NCBI GenBank assembly: GCA_964030785.1
Contig: OZ034975.1
Span: 35,059,769-35,123,768 of the forward strand
DNA from: Siderastrea siderea
Taxonomy: Eukaryota > Cnidaria > Anthozoa > Scleractinia > Rhizangiidae
Length of the DNA: 64,000 nucleotides
Direction: 5' to 3'
The notes below the pieces were generated by a model. The model searched no databases. It was not told the origin of the DNA and saw nothing but the letters and a program-made list of their open reading frames with translations. Below, one piece after another: positions 1 through 12,600 of this stretch; positions within the stretch are counted from its first letter, which is position 1; each line of letters starts with the position of its first letter. The position numbers and the translations under genes are program-made.

Positions 1-417
1 GAACGTTCTACAAAATATCGCACATCATCTCGTCTCATGGCATTGCAAAAACTTAGACTATCGAATTTAACGTGTGCAACACAACACCATATAAGGAAAT
101 ACACGTGCTCAGTTCATGATAACGCGACTGTGACTTAGTGTTCATTTAAATGTTCGTTTCAAGTCACGACAATGTGCAGTAAACTCCCACTAATCCGAGC
201 ACGCAAAAGCTTGAAACGTGTTCGAGAGAACGCGAATAATTGTGCAACTTTAGGGGGAGACAGGTTTCAGTTCGAGTTGGTGGGAGATCTGAGATAACAG
301 AGGTTCGAGATCGCTGAGGTTCACTACTGTTCATGCAGCGTATTTCTCGTTTTACTACTCATTTTAAATATCAGACGCTGCGTTAGGAGTTTGACACTAA
401 TCCCCAATTTCTCCTAG
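1..417. other. Intron or upstream sequence before first visible kinase-gene exon
   Basis: No coding exon is visible. The segment ends in a splice acceptor (ctcctag) immediately before the first Ig exon, so it is most likely an intron of the receptor gene whose 5' exons lie outside the window. Confidence 0.6.
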
Positions 418-699
418 ACAAACCAGAAGGAGTAACTATAACCACAAGTGCAGCTCAAGATACTGCTTTACATGGACAGAATGTGACTCTTACGTGCCAT
501 GTAGGAGCAGCCAACCCCCTAGTTTCCGAGTACAGGTTCTATCTCAATAACAGTAACACGGCTCTAAACACATTGACGAACATCAATCAACATACCATCC
601 AAGGTGTTCAGCGAACCCGGGACTACGGTAAATACAAATGTGTGGCAAGAAATGCCGCTGGAGAAGGACTGAGCAACGCAGTTGTGCTTGATATACATG
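418..699 (+). CDS. Exon: Ig-like domain 1 of the receptor kinase
   Basis: Phase-1 exon between acceptor ctcctag and donor gtatgt. It encodes one Ig fold: first cysteine in LTCHV, second in YKCVARN, with the DYGKYKC motif of strand F. The tryptophan normally seen in strand C is replaced by a phenylalanine/tyrosine stretch (YRFYL). Confidence 0.85.
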
Positions 700-3600
700 G
701 TATGTCAGTTTTGAGAAAGGAAGGAACTTGAACAAAACGTTATGGTAGAATTTTTAAATATGATTATCATTTTTTGGGTAAGTTCTAGCATTAAGTAGGT
801 GATGACCAGTTTTATTACTGATCACACACTTTCCTGAGAAAGAAATCCAATTAAAGAATGAGCTGAAATTCTAACAGTAGTTTAAGAAATGACTTTTGAT
901 GCGAGAAATTCATCCACGGAAAGTTGTTTTTAGCCACGCCGTTCTTGATGATTTTTTGGGGGGTTGTTTTCTAAAGGCAGAAAGTCAATTTTAAGTCCTT
1001 TTGTTTTCCAGTTCCTGCAAAGATTCAGTCAAAAATAGCAAACGTGACAGTTAATGAACAAGATCCTATTGACCTGAAATGTGAGGCGTCTGGTTACCCT
1101 GTACCCATTGTCACGTGGACTAAAGATGGAGCAACTATGCAATCTGCAGTGTGCGGTGTGATTCGCATCGACAGCAGTACAAAAAGTGACAGTGGAACAT
1201 ATGTCTGTAAAGCAGATAATGGTGTGGGACAGGCCGATCAAATGAAAACATTTGTTACCGTAAATTGTAAGTAGCAAGGAACAAAACAAGGGCGTTGTTA
1301 TTAAGTTTCAATAAAAACAGCCTGTAAAACATTTAAATTGATTCAAAGTGCTGTTCAGTGCAATGTTTAGTTTAGTTAACCTGTCAGAAGACAAAAAAAG
1401 ACGATCATTTTGCGTTGCCACTCTGTAGGAGATTAAATGCTAGTGAATAGCACACCACACCAATTACTAAGCTGTGAGTTGAGTAGTAATTAGGGAAAAG
1501 AGGACCCGGATCTGAGACTGGTTGAGACAAGTTTGATGAAGTTTCGCCAATCACCCAAGAGCAGTGCTTGCATGCATGGAAAGACAGTTGTACGGTTGTA
1601 TTTATTATTGCCTGTGCCATTCTTTATTAAACAACGGAATGTGAAGGATTCATACAACGATTCCCCGAGCTGCACTTAAGTATATAGGCTGCTGTAATGA
1701 GTTGTTATGACTTAAAGCTTTTTTTATGCTATCGTATGCATAGGCAGCTTGTATTTTTATGATTTAAGCTTTATCGCTGCTTCAACAGTCACACAACAAT
1801 TTTAATTTGTTAGTACATGCTGATTTTTTTTAACACATGTTAATCAATAGAGTCTACTTAAAACGTCTGGTTTGAAGTTAATTTAATTAAAAAAATCTTA
1901 AACTAAAGGTTGCCATCACCTACGTTCCCAAAAGCCAAAATGAAGTTTTTTCCACAGAACATGGGATACCGATACTGAAACCAACAACATTGAGTACCTA
2001 TAATTTACAATTAATTTTCTTGAACAAAGACAAACTACACATGTAATTTTTGGTTTTGCGCATCATTAGTTAATTCTAAGATCATATGTACATCGTGCAA
2101 TGGTACCATCAGAACTTTAACTAAAGTTAAGCACAATATTGTACTTTTGTCTGAATAATCCCTCCTTCTGCCTTATGAACAGACGCCGCTACAATTGAGA
2201 GTATTTCTTCCTCTGTGTCCAAGTCATGGATTGGTCAGACAGTGAGGTTAAAGTGTGTATCCGATGGTGTGCCTACACCAACCCTGTCCTGGTACACACC
2301 TGAGGGAACCAAATTTTATCCAGTCAAAGCTAACGAAAACACAGTGGATGTGACAATGAATTCTGATCAAGATTTTGGACTTTATAACTGCACAGCTGAC
2401 AATGGTTTTGACCCTGCCTCTTTGACGGTTCGTGTCCAGCAAATAAGTGAGTAGAGAGTAATTGTGCTTTTTGTTTCTTTGTCTTTAAGGGTGTATTCAT
2501 TAGGAAGTGCAAATGCACTGAAAATCTGAATAAAACTAGCTACATTATAAAACAGCGGAAGTTTTCTGTTGTTTTACAGAACTAATGATGAGGAGAAAAG
2601 CGTTTGGTTTTTCTTTTCTAAACTTGCAATTTCAGGAAAATCGATCACAAGTTTGGACAGTCGTCTAATTTGAAAAGTTCATTTCCTCGATGCAAAATTT
2701 GGCTAATAAAGGATTGTCGTGATTACACGTAGCTTTCTTTTCAAGTTGTTGGTATTGACTTGTGCTTCTTCTAACTCTGAGTGAAAGACTTCTTTAAACA
2801 AGTGAAATTTACAGCCTTTCAAAAGCCAGACACATTGTTTTAATGCATGAAAAGAAAGACACGTCGCTTGTTGTTGCTCTACCTTTTTGTTCTCTGAGGG
2901 ACTATTTTCTGTTTGTGGGCAATCTTCAGAATTGATTTTGGCAGACAACTTACATCTGGCTATATATCCGTGTTTTGCGAGGAAACTTATAATTCTCACA
3001 TTAATTCACCTCAATCACTAGATTAACCTTGAATATCTGTGATATATATAGTTTCGTCAGCTACCTTGGATACATTTTTCTTTATGTCCATTGAAAAGCA
3101 GAACTGATGTCATTGTGAGGACAACACTTCCTATCAAGAACTTGTGTTTTAATAAGTGCACTTCTTTGCTCATCCAGAGGCACCAGGCTCACCGAGCATC
3201 ACTTCAACAGATGCAGACATTCAAGTAACTTCACTGAGAGTAAAATGGACGGCACCAACTGTCGATGGAGGGAGCCCGATCACAGCATACCGAGTGGTCA
3301 TTCTGCAGGGTGGCAAAGTGATACTGAATGACAATGTCACTGACTCCTCTGTGAGAGAGAAGCTTATTGGAGGACTAGAGAAAGACAATAACTACATTGT
3401 AAAGGTCTATGCCAGGAATTATGTGTTTGAGGGAGATGCTGCTCAAAAGATAATCAAGACAAAGTATGAAGGTGAGTAATCTGAGCGCCATACATTATTG
3501 CTCTCGTGAATTGTTTTACTGTCCATATCCTTCTGGTGTGAAATGTTAATGTTTTGTTGGCGAGAGTAGCAGATTGTTGGTAGGGAGATCAAGATGATGG

Positions 3601-6600
3601 AGGCAATGTTCACATGGAAAATTGCATACATCGTAGGCTGATCTTGTTGTCCCCCGATTTCAATGAACCTCGTTTGTGATGTGCTGGGATTAACTGTTTT
3701 GATAAATAGCTGTCAGCATCCTTGTGTAGTTGCCCTCTAGACAGACACTTGATCATTGGACTGTGGCCCACCAAAATTTACCCACGTCCAACAAAATCCC
3801 TGCTGCTGTCTGACAGAAGGTCGGGCCAATCCTTATGTAGAAGAATAAAACTCCATCCTGAGCATTGTTTTTTCCGACCAAAACGGTGACCTATGGACGT
3901 AGCTCTTCCAAAACAAAATATTGTGCTTGCGGCCCTGGGGCCCGTTTCTCGAAATTCCTGATAACTTTCCGGGCCCGGTATTTATTTTAGTTGCCAACAT
4001 TCTCAAATAGCTATACACAATCTTGGACGAAACTAGTTGAGACAAAGGCAATCAGCGTGCGTATTTCTCAATTTCCCTGTATGGAAAGACCGACAATATT
4101 GCAGAAGGGCTCTTCCTCCCCCCTCCCCCCATTCAATGTTGTTTGGAAGGACTGAGGTTTCATCAGGGCAATTTTGGTGGCAAAGCAACATTGATAAGGG
4201 GGAAAGGGGGACAGATTTGTCGTGGTAAGTGGTTTTCAAGGTCAAAGCTCTCATTCGTTCCGAAGTGTCTCAACAGTTTCGTCCGAGATTGTGCGAGAGG
4301 GTTTTGGCGATTTATCCAGGATTTGCGTTGTTATTAAAGCTCCAGGGTCTTATTTTATCTGTAGTCTAGCAAAGTGGATGGTTTAAAAGCTTTTTGCTTT
4401 GAATTGACTATGAATTCAAGAAACTGGGCGCAGAATCGAGCCTATTTAGTTTCTATTCAAAAAGCTGTCTACAAGTTACGCACCTATCTGATTGTGCTGT
4501 AGCTGTGGTTTTTATGGACAGTTGACTTTTTAAACGTGTCTTTAAGAGTAACATTTTATTCTTAGTTTTTTCCTTCAAGGCAGTCAGATGTAGAAAACCT
4601 ATTCTTGTGAAAAATTTCCAAGAGACATCGCGGAAACAGTATCATTTTTACTTGTCAATGTAGTTATTAGATCCCGCGGGAATGTGTACAAAAGATCCCG
4701 TTATGTGGAATGTAGTTTTTACCCGCTTGAATGAACTGTACTTAAACAATACTTGAAGAACTGACGGTTACCTTTGTATATTAAATACAGTGGAACCATA
4801 AAAACACGATTAACAGAGGTTTAGAACGGTTAACAGCCGATTCGTAATAAATACAAAGACTATCAAATACTTTTGTTTATACGATGCTGTAAATCGTTGT
4901 TAATCGTCTAAAAGATCACTTCAAGCCCTGTTAATCGTCTTGAATTAAAGCTTTCCCGCTAATTAACCGTTCTAGGCAAAAACCATGGACAAGCAGCTCC
5001 TTGCAAATGCTTTAGAAGCAAAGTTTATACAAACTCCCTTGACAGCATTGCTTACATGAGACAGACATATTCCATGCCCCGCGCAGTTCACGGGTCATGC
5101 ATACACGCGCTTGCGTGACATTGTTTAAATTCATAAATATTGGTAATGCGGGCGTAACTGTTAATGATTTGCCCTATTCTAACATCTATATATTAAAATA
5201 ATTTGTTTTTAGTCTTGAAAACGGGCTTGCTATTACTAGGGCACATTTGCGGGGGAATTACCAAGTCACAACACCCCGGTCTTGTCGCATAATGCTTAAG
5301 TCACACGCTCCTTCCTTGCGTTTACCTCGTGATTCATACGGCATTCTTGTACATTTCGAGAAAATTCTCCACTGCAATTTTATTCTAAAATATCCACTAC
5401 AAAAATAGGTAGATCCTCAGAAGGAAATACCATTCGTGCTAGCGTCCAAGACGCATCGGCAGTTTATAACCGATACCCATGGTAGTATTTTACGCCCATT
5501 AGCTGTTACCAGCCAAAAAAACAGGAACCACGCATTCTTATTTTGGTCCATTAAATGTTGTTTGGAAGGACTGAGGTTTCATCAGGGCAATTTTGGTGGC
5601 AAAGCAACATTGATAAGGGGGAGAGGGGGGCAGATTTATCGTGGTAAGTGGTTTTCAAGGTCAAAGTTCTCATTCGTTCCGAAGTGTCTCAACAGTTTCG
5701 TCCGAGATTGCAGTTTTTATTGATTTGAAAGCTAAATTTTAATCCTTATAATTTCGTGAAGCATATCGCTAAGTTTGCGCCAATAATTACCATTAGCTGA
5801 CAGATAATTGAGCTCGAAAAAATACTTACCGGGCCTAGAAAGTTATCGGGAGTCTCGAGAAAAGGGCCCCTGTAACGCAAAGCCTAGAACGAGGAAAGTA
5901 CGTCTTTTAGCTTCGTGACTGTCTACCAAGAGGGGAACGGGCGAAGTATCTGATCATTTATCTTCAAAATTTTTGTTTTGCCTTTCCCAACTAAAATGAT
6001 AATTAGACCTTTTCTTAATTTCCAATGCAACCTGTATAGAGTGTTACGGTGTCTGGTGTTGTTATGTTGTTATGTTATGTACGGTGTTGTTAATGTCTGC
6101 GCAGGAGGCTCACACATCAAATATGTAGACATGAATAAAATATTGAAGTTTGCTTGCCTAGTGAGCGTTTCTTTGATCAGGGACGGCAGTTTTGCATAAT
6201 TCCGGCGCCGTCATCTTTTCGAGGACTGGGAGGAGTTAAGAAGTTCGGAGGATTTTCGGATTTTCCGATCACGCGCCGAGAATAATAAAGAGACAAGTGA
6301 TGTAACTTCCGGACGCCTTTCGTCGTATGTCTGCCACCATCAGGGATCACGGAAGTAGACTGAGAAAGATGACCGAAGTTATACTACTGACAAGCAGGCG
6401 CAAGACGAAAAGCTCGTTTTTAATCTGCTAACGGGAACTATTCTTACTAGCGATCATTCTGATCTCATAAGGGAAAAAGGCACAAAAATTAACATGGGTA
6501 TATGTACAGTATGTGGTCCTTGGTCCACGATGCCCTTGGTCCGCGGCTTTTTCGCACGTGATGCAATATTCGCTCGTTAAGTAGAATACGACAAAAGCGA

Positions 6601-9600
6601 ATGTGTTCGATAATTCATTGTTTAGCTTTCTTCCATATGACGAAGTTTTGGGCTTTCCTTCTTCAGTTGTGAACGAATTTGCTGCAGAGTTTGAAAGTTT
6701 TGCTTTATCGTCTCTTGAAAAATATCAACAATTTTCGCATATGGGTCCTTGGTCCGCGACATATCACCCTGGAAAACTTACATTGCGCAAAGCAGGTGAA
6801 GAAAACCTTAGAAAACCTTTTTGCTGAATATTTTCAAAATCTTCTTTATACATGTTTATGAATGGGTTAACTTCTCTTGTATACCTAGAATACATATAAG
6901 CTTGTAGTCTTGTAATTATTTTCGACTGCTTGTGGGGCTTTTGTGAGAGACTATTGTCTGAAAAGTAAAACATATTATTTTATACTCACAGCGACTTTCC
7001 AACAAGACTGTAGCTTAGATATATCAATGATAAGAAAGAATAAATAAAATATTGTTAAAATTTTCATTCTCCTACGGAAATTATTAGGATTCACAGGTAC
7101 TTTCCGTGCCGTTTACATGATTTGCGGACCAAGGACCACATTCGCGGATCAAGGGCCCGTGAGCACGTGAGCACCACTTTAAATTATCGCCAGAAGCAAA
7201 ATCTATCTTCGAGGAAATTTTCAGTTCGCTACGTTTTGATTCAGGTAAGATATTTAAGATTAAAATTTTACTCGTGAACCAAGGATCACATACTGTACAG
7301 CCCTGTGTAACTCATAGTTACTAATTAGCGCTCTTGACAAGACGCATAAACAAGAAATAATCAGCAAAGCGAAATGAAAATAAATCCCGCGGATAAAATT
7401 CCTCCCTCAGAAGATTCGGAATAGAATGCACAAATTGAAGCTGCAAAACTGATTGCACCGACCAATTCGTTATCTGACCGCTGGAACAAGATATTTAATC
7501 GTTTGTTTATCTCTCGTTCGATCAACTGTTAGTGTACATTTAAAAACTGAAAGGTTTCATCCTTCTTTGAGACAAGTGAAAACGGTCTCACCTCACAAGG
7601 AATTGGGCGTGTAGCCTCCCACGCAGTCGTTTTCAGGGGAGTCGTATAACTCTCGAGGGTAATACAACTCCCCTAAAAACGGCTGCGTGGCAGGCTAAAC
7701 TCGCTGCGGATTTCAAATGCACCAATCAGAATGTACGAATTTTCTACTTCTCCTTTAAATCTATCAATCAAGTATTCGCATTTCTCACTTGATTCTCACT
7801 TGATTTCTCCCTGATGTTGGCAGACATGCTACGAAAACAAGCATCTGGAAAAAAGCCTGCGTGCAGACGTCTGCTATTTTCTTTCCTTCACGCGGAAAAA
7901 TTCGCGTGCAGGCCACTGGAAAACGACATCAACACATTTGACAGTTGCGAATATTCTGACCAAATTTGTTTATAGATAATTATTTTAACACTTTACCTTG
8001 CCACAGACTCGTTTTCGTGAAATTACAAAGGAAATTTTGCTCTGTTGTCCAAGGATTTTCGGAGGCCTTATTTCTTGTTTGATACCTTGCCTCTTTCTTG
8101 GAGTTTACGAACGGTTTCCGAAGGCTTCTCGGTCCTATACCTCGAAAAAATGACCGCACCGGAATTATTTGAAATGCCCCCGTCCCAGAACACAAACACG
8201 AACACGAACACGAACAACAAAGGTAAGCAAACTTTAGTCTACTCATTTCATGTGAGGCCCCCTGTGTGTCTGACCCATTTTTCAGATACAAAACGTTTAT
8301 ACACTCAGTGAGTTTTTTAGGGATCTTTATGCAGCTGAATGTTTTCTAATGGACCCTCTCCCCTCCCTCACCTGCCGTCACCCTTCAGGACAGGAACGAT
8401 ATTTGCTTACAGAAGTTTTTGCATTTAAATACAGCGTTTGACTGAGAACTGATTCAAATGGATGCCATGGGGGTTGTGACATACTGAAATGTCAGAGATC
8501 TCACTTGCAGCGTTTTGATTGGGAGCTACTCTTAACGTGATTGTATTATAATGGCAGGTTGTGAGCAAGTTTTTTTTATAATTGATGCAAATTAAACGTC
8601 ATAAGGATTATAGTTCAGGACGGAGGTCATTCCAAATACAACGACGTCTTTGGTCAACTGCGTTTAATGGTTCTTATTATCATTTTTGTATGTTTACAAG
8701 GAGTCCCAGCTGCAGCAGAAATTGTAAGCTTGCCTGACAAAACGAAGGAAGTTGAAGTTCTCATAAAATGGAACGAGCCACAGAACAATGGTACACCAAT
8801 CACGCAGTACACTGTGTACCAAAGAACTGCGAGTGATGTTGGTACAGCACGCAAATGGCAGAAAATGAAAGAAATAACAGATCCCTTAGTTCGACAATTT
8901 GCTATTAACCTAGAGAAAAGAACGATTTATGAATTTGTTGTGACTGCCACAAACAGCCATGGAGAGAGTTTTAAAGAGGAAGAGAAAATCTCTCCATGGC
9001 TGTTTGTGGCAGTAGATGCTTATAGGATTTTGTTTAAAAAAGGTCTGGTTTTCAAATAGGCTGTCCAATATTAAGAAGTTACTGTATGCTGTAAGGCTAA
9101 TTATAAAAAAAAATAACAATAAAAAAAACACAATTCCAACAATGCTAACTAAGAACCGAATCTACTAGGCTATATTATAACCAGCTTAATTTTACCTTGT
9201 GTTACCAAGTCCCTTAATTAAAGTATTAATTGAGAAAGACCTTCGTATACTAATAATTAGATGTATGATGTGCTACGTTTTTCTAACGCAGTTTGTACCT
9301 TGTGTTACACCAAATTGTGACTTGAGCCTCTAAACGAAAAGTTGTGTCCATCGGATGTTGTACATAAGAATACACTCGGAACGTAGCGTCCTTTTTTCTA
9401 GACTTCCCACGTAACAAGAGGAGGTTACTATTACAGCAGGCGTGTTTGTGTATTTTCTGAAAGTGACTAGTTACTGCTAGAGCCACTGCTTTCGTTTTAT
9501 TAGCTATGAATGAGAAAATATTTTGTTTGTCTTAATGCACTATGTGAGAGTGGACTTTTGTAGTGTCAACTCTTTTCAAATTAACTACTAAGTAACCAGC

Positions 9601-12600
9601 TGAACTTCGTTTTGACATCTGCGCAGATGCTCCAGACGCCGTTCAATTTACAGCTGAGGAAAAAGATGGTGTTATAACAATGAAATGGAAAGAACCAGAA
9701 AACAACGGAGCAGCCATTACAAAGTATTCTGTCTACCAAAGATTCGTGAATGATAAGGAGTGGAAGAAGCTTGAGGACATAACCGACACCTCCAAACTTG
9801 ACTATGATCTTAAAGGGGTGCAAGGCATGGAGTATGAATTTGTGGTGACTGCTAGAAACAAATATGGGGAGAGTTCAAAGACAGCCAACATTCAGACGGT
9901 TAAAGTGTTAAAAGGTAGGATTAATGTTACTGAAGGTGACATATAATTTGTGACTCGCCTGATAGCCTAGCAGACGGAGCGAAGTGACCAGATAAGGTTT
10001 TCGGCAAAAACAACTACAAAGCGTATTTTTTAATTGCAAATTTTCAGGAACACTATCCCGAAATCTGTTATGACAGTCTCTAAATATTTCATTTAAGGAT
10101 CTTATGAAATCAAAGCACGGATTCTAAACCTTTACAACGCCTATGTTTGGTTTCCGGTTGGGTCCATAGTATTTACCAGGGTGTATCGTACGTTATTGGC
10201 GGAGCCCGCGCGCTAGCGTGCCAGCGGAGCACCATTGCTAAGGAAATTTGGTAGTCTATCGATCCGAGAAATTTTGGTTGTGACGTCAGCGTACGTCCGC
10301 ACGTAGAGACTCAGGGGGAGGGGGAGAGGAGTCGCAAGACAACCCAACGCGGGGTGGAGAATGCTTTTTTTTCTTGGCGGGAAATCGCGCGGTGCTTTTG
10401 GGCAACTGGCGTTTCTCTTAGCGGGAAATCGCGTGACCATCATCGCTTCTGAAAAAGAGGTTTCTTTGAAAAGTTTAGCAAAACGATTGTTCGACACTAC
10501 TGAAGTTTTAAACTTGAGAAAAAAACATGTAATATCTGTAGATGGAAAGAAAAGGCTCAAAAGAATACTCGTGGAAGGCAAAACGTTCAAGTTACGAAAG
10601 CTGCTTTCAAAGGACTTCATCTTTTAGTTTGTTTTCTTCACAACAGAAGCTTGCCCTGTTCTGAAACACAACCAAGTAAGTGAAATTTTTAAAGGGTTTA
10701 AGGGACATGATTCTGAGTATTAAGGTCAAAGAGATTACGTTTTAAAATGGAAATTTAATTGATGTCATTAGAAATGTGTCATTACTTTTGGCTTTAAAAA
10801 ATTATTAGAAAACGCGCTCAGATTTGTGACAGATGTACTCTTGAATATTTTGCTATGCTCAGCCGATTTCACTCGTGTGGACGGACCCACGATGCTGCAA
10901 GTGTAAAAGCAAATTGTATTTAAGTATAGACTTACGGATTTTTGAATAAACGTGTTCAAAAATGATTTCTCTGTCCATTATTTTGGGTTTGTTTATTCAT
11001 AACAGTAGGTTAAAGCACAGTCACAAGGCAAAAGCACAAGCATCACTTCATGATCAGTGAGATTACGGCAAATAATTGCTTTAAATTTTGTTTGTGAGGG
11101 CTTATATCTTTGTGCAATTGTCGATTTTCTTGTCCTAGAAGTTTTTAATAGTAATCAGAAGCGGCTAACCTTATATAGGCTTACTTCGCAAAACTTATTC
11201 CATAACTTAAAGCGTGTTTGGGTTTTGTTTATTTTCAATCTTGATGGTCTCTAGTTAGCCAACGAAATATAAAAGTTATTTAAGAAACTATAAGCGAAAT
11301 AGTTGTCGGTTTAAACCTATTTTCTCCGAAAAGCGGCCAAAATCAGTTCTGTGCATTTCTAAAAGCGCCCGAATTTTAAACAATTCGCAATCCGCAAAAC
11401 TTATGCCATATAGTTAAGCATGTTTGGTGTTTGTTTGTTTTCAATCTCGATGGTCTCAAGTTAGAGAACGAAATATAAAGTTGCTTAAGTAACTATAAGC
11501 GGAGCAGTTTTGGGTTTTCAGCTATTTTATCCGCTTAACTGCTAGAATTTCTTTGTGGCCACTAAAACCTACGCGACATTTCTTCGATAATTAAAATTTA
11601 CAGGTGCTTCGAAGCTCCTCAAATCCTTTCTTTCGGTTAATCCTGGTAAAATGCCGGTGAAATGCCAGTATAATTTTTTGACTAGACTAATAGTGGCAGT
11701 TCATGTTATTTGTTAACATCCAAACGAGATGAAGATAACCCATTTAACTTTTACTTTGTTGTTGTAAATGAACGCCGTTTCAAGTTCATTCAAGCGAACA
11801 GCCAATAATCCAAGGAGATTTTACAAGTCTTGACAGCTAAATGACAGGATATGGAAACATTGCAAAAACCAAGCAAGACGACTCGTGAGTAAAATATGTG
11901 TTTAGTTTGATGCCCGAAAAAAAATCATCAAGCTGTGCTCAGCCTCTAGAATGACCTTTCGAGCTTGGTTTTACAGAACAGACCCCCAAAATGTTGGAGG
12001 ACAATTCGGAAAACTTTCGGGCTTTTTGAGAAACACTTTTCGAAAGCGAACGAGCTAAAACAAGCAAAGAAATATATTCCGGACCGAAAAGTTTCTGGAC
12101 TATTTTTGAGGAACGAACACCAGTTTATTCCTTGGCGGCTCCACTTTTAGGCTTGGCTAAATCTATATATTAAATTTCTAATACATCAATATATTTTCTT
12201 TCATAGCTTCTACAAAGCCACTGGATACTCAATCAGGTAGAAAATAAACGTTAATACAGTTGAAACCTCAATTTCTACACTTAAATTATTCCAAGGTTAG
12301 CTATCTGTTCAGGGTTTCTTAAGTATTTTAAACCATTTGCACAATAACAACAAACAAAGATTCAGCAAATAAACAAATACATAAATTTAAAAATAAGCAC
12401 GTGTACTTTCTGAAAGCTTCTCTTAGGAAAGTAAAGAAATCTTTTAAAAAGAAAAATCAAACTTGCAATAAGACCTTGTTGAAATTGAGGACACCAACTT
12501 TAAAATACTTTCTCTGAATGTGAAACCCTGGGAGCTCCGCTCAAACTCCCTTTCTCCACCATATCAATCCGAAAGAATGTTGACATGTAAGAAGCATTCT

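Larger units (their letters stand above)
3935..5872. mobile_element. Non-autonomous DNA element with imperfect long TIRs
   Basis: The left end near 3937 (gggcccgtttctcga, then ataactttc and gggccc) is matched in reverse complement near 5826-5870 (gaaagttatcgggagtctcgagaaaa followed by gggccc). The arms are about 45 bases and imperfect. No transposase is visible inside; MITE 4018-4293 and a partial copy lie within. The superfamily and target duplication could not be settled. Confidence 0.5.
3472..8700. other. Large intron filled with mobile-element debris
   Basis: Intron between FN3 exons 1 and 2. It holds a long-TIR element (3935-5872), a smaller MITE and its partial copy, a TA-flanked Tc1-type MITE (6507-7295), an 86-bp palindrome (7612-7697) and a short CGAACA repeat near 8187-8215. 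I see no exon in it. Confidence 0.6.
9915..12206. other. Intron with repeat fragments
   Basis: No exon is seen. It carries a repeat fragment at 10195-10300 that is found inverted near 30905-31045, a tandem direct repeat (11188-11310 and 11395-11515) and one copy of a dispersed 35-bp motif at 12137-12172. Confidence 0.5.

Noticed and set aside
10213..10627. Overlapping ORFs on both strands in the kinase intron
   Set aside because: They lie in a dispersed repeat fragment and show no protein motif.
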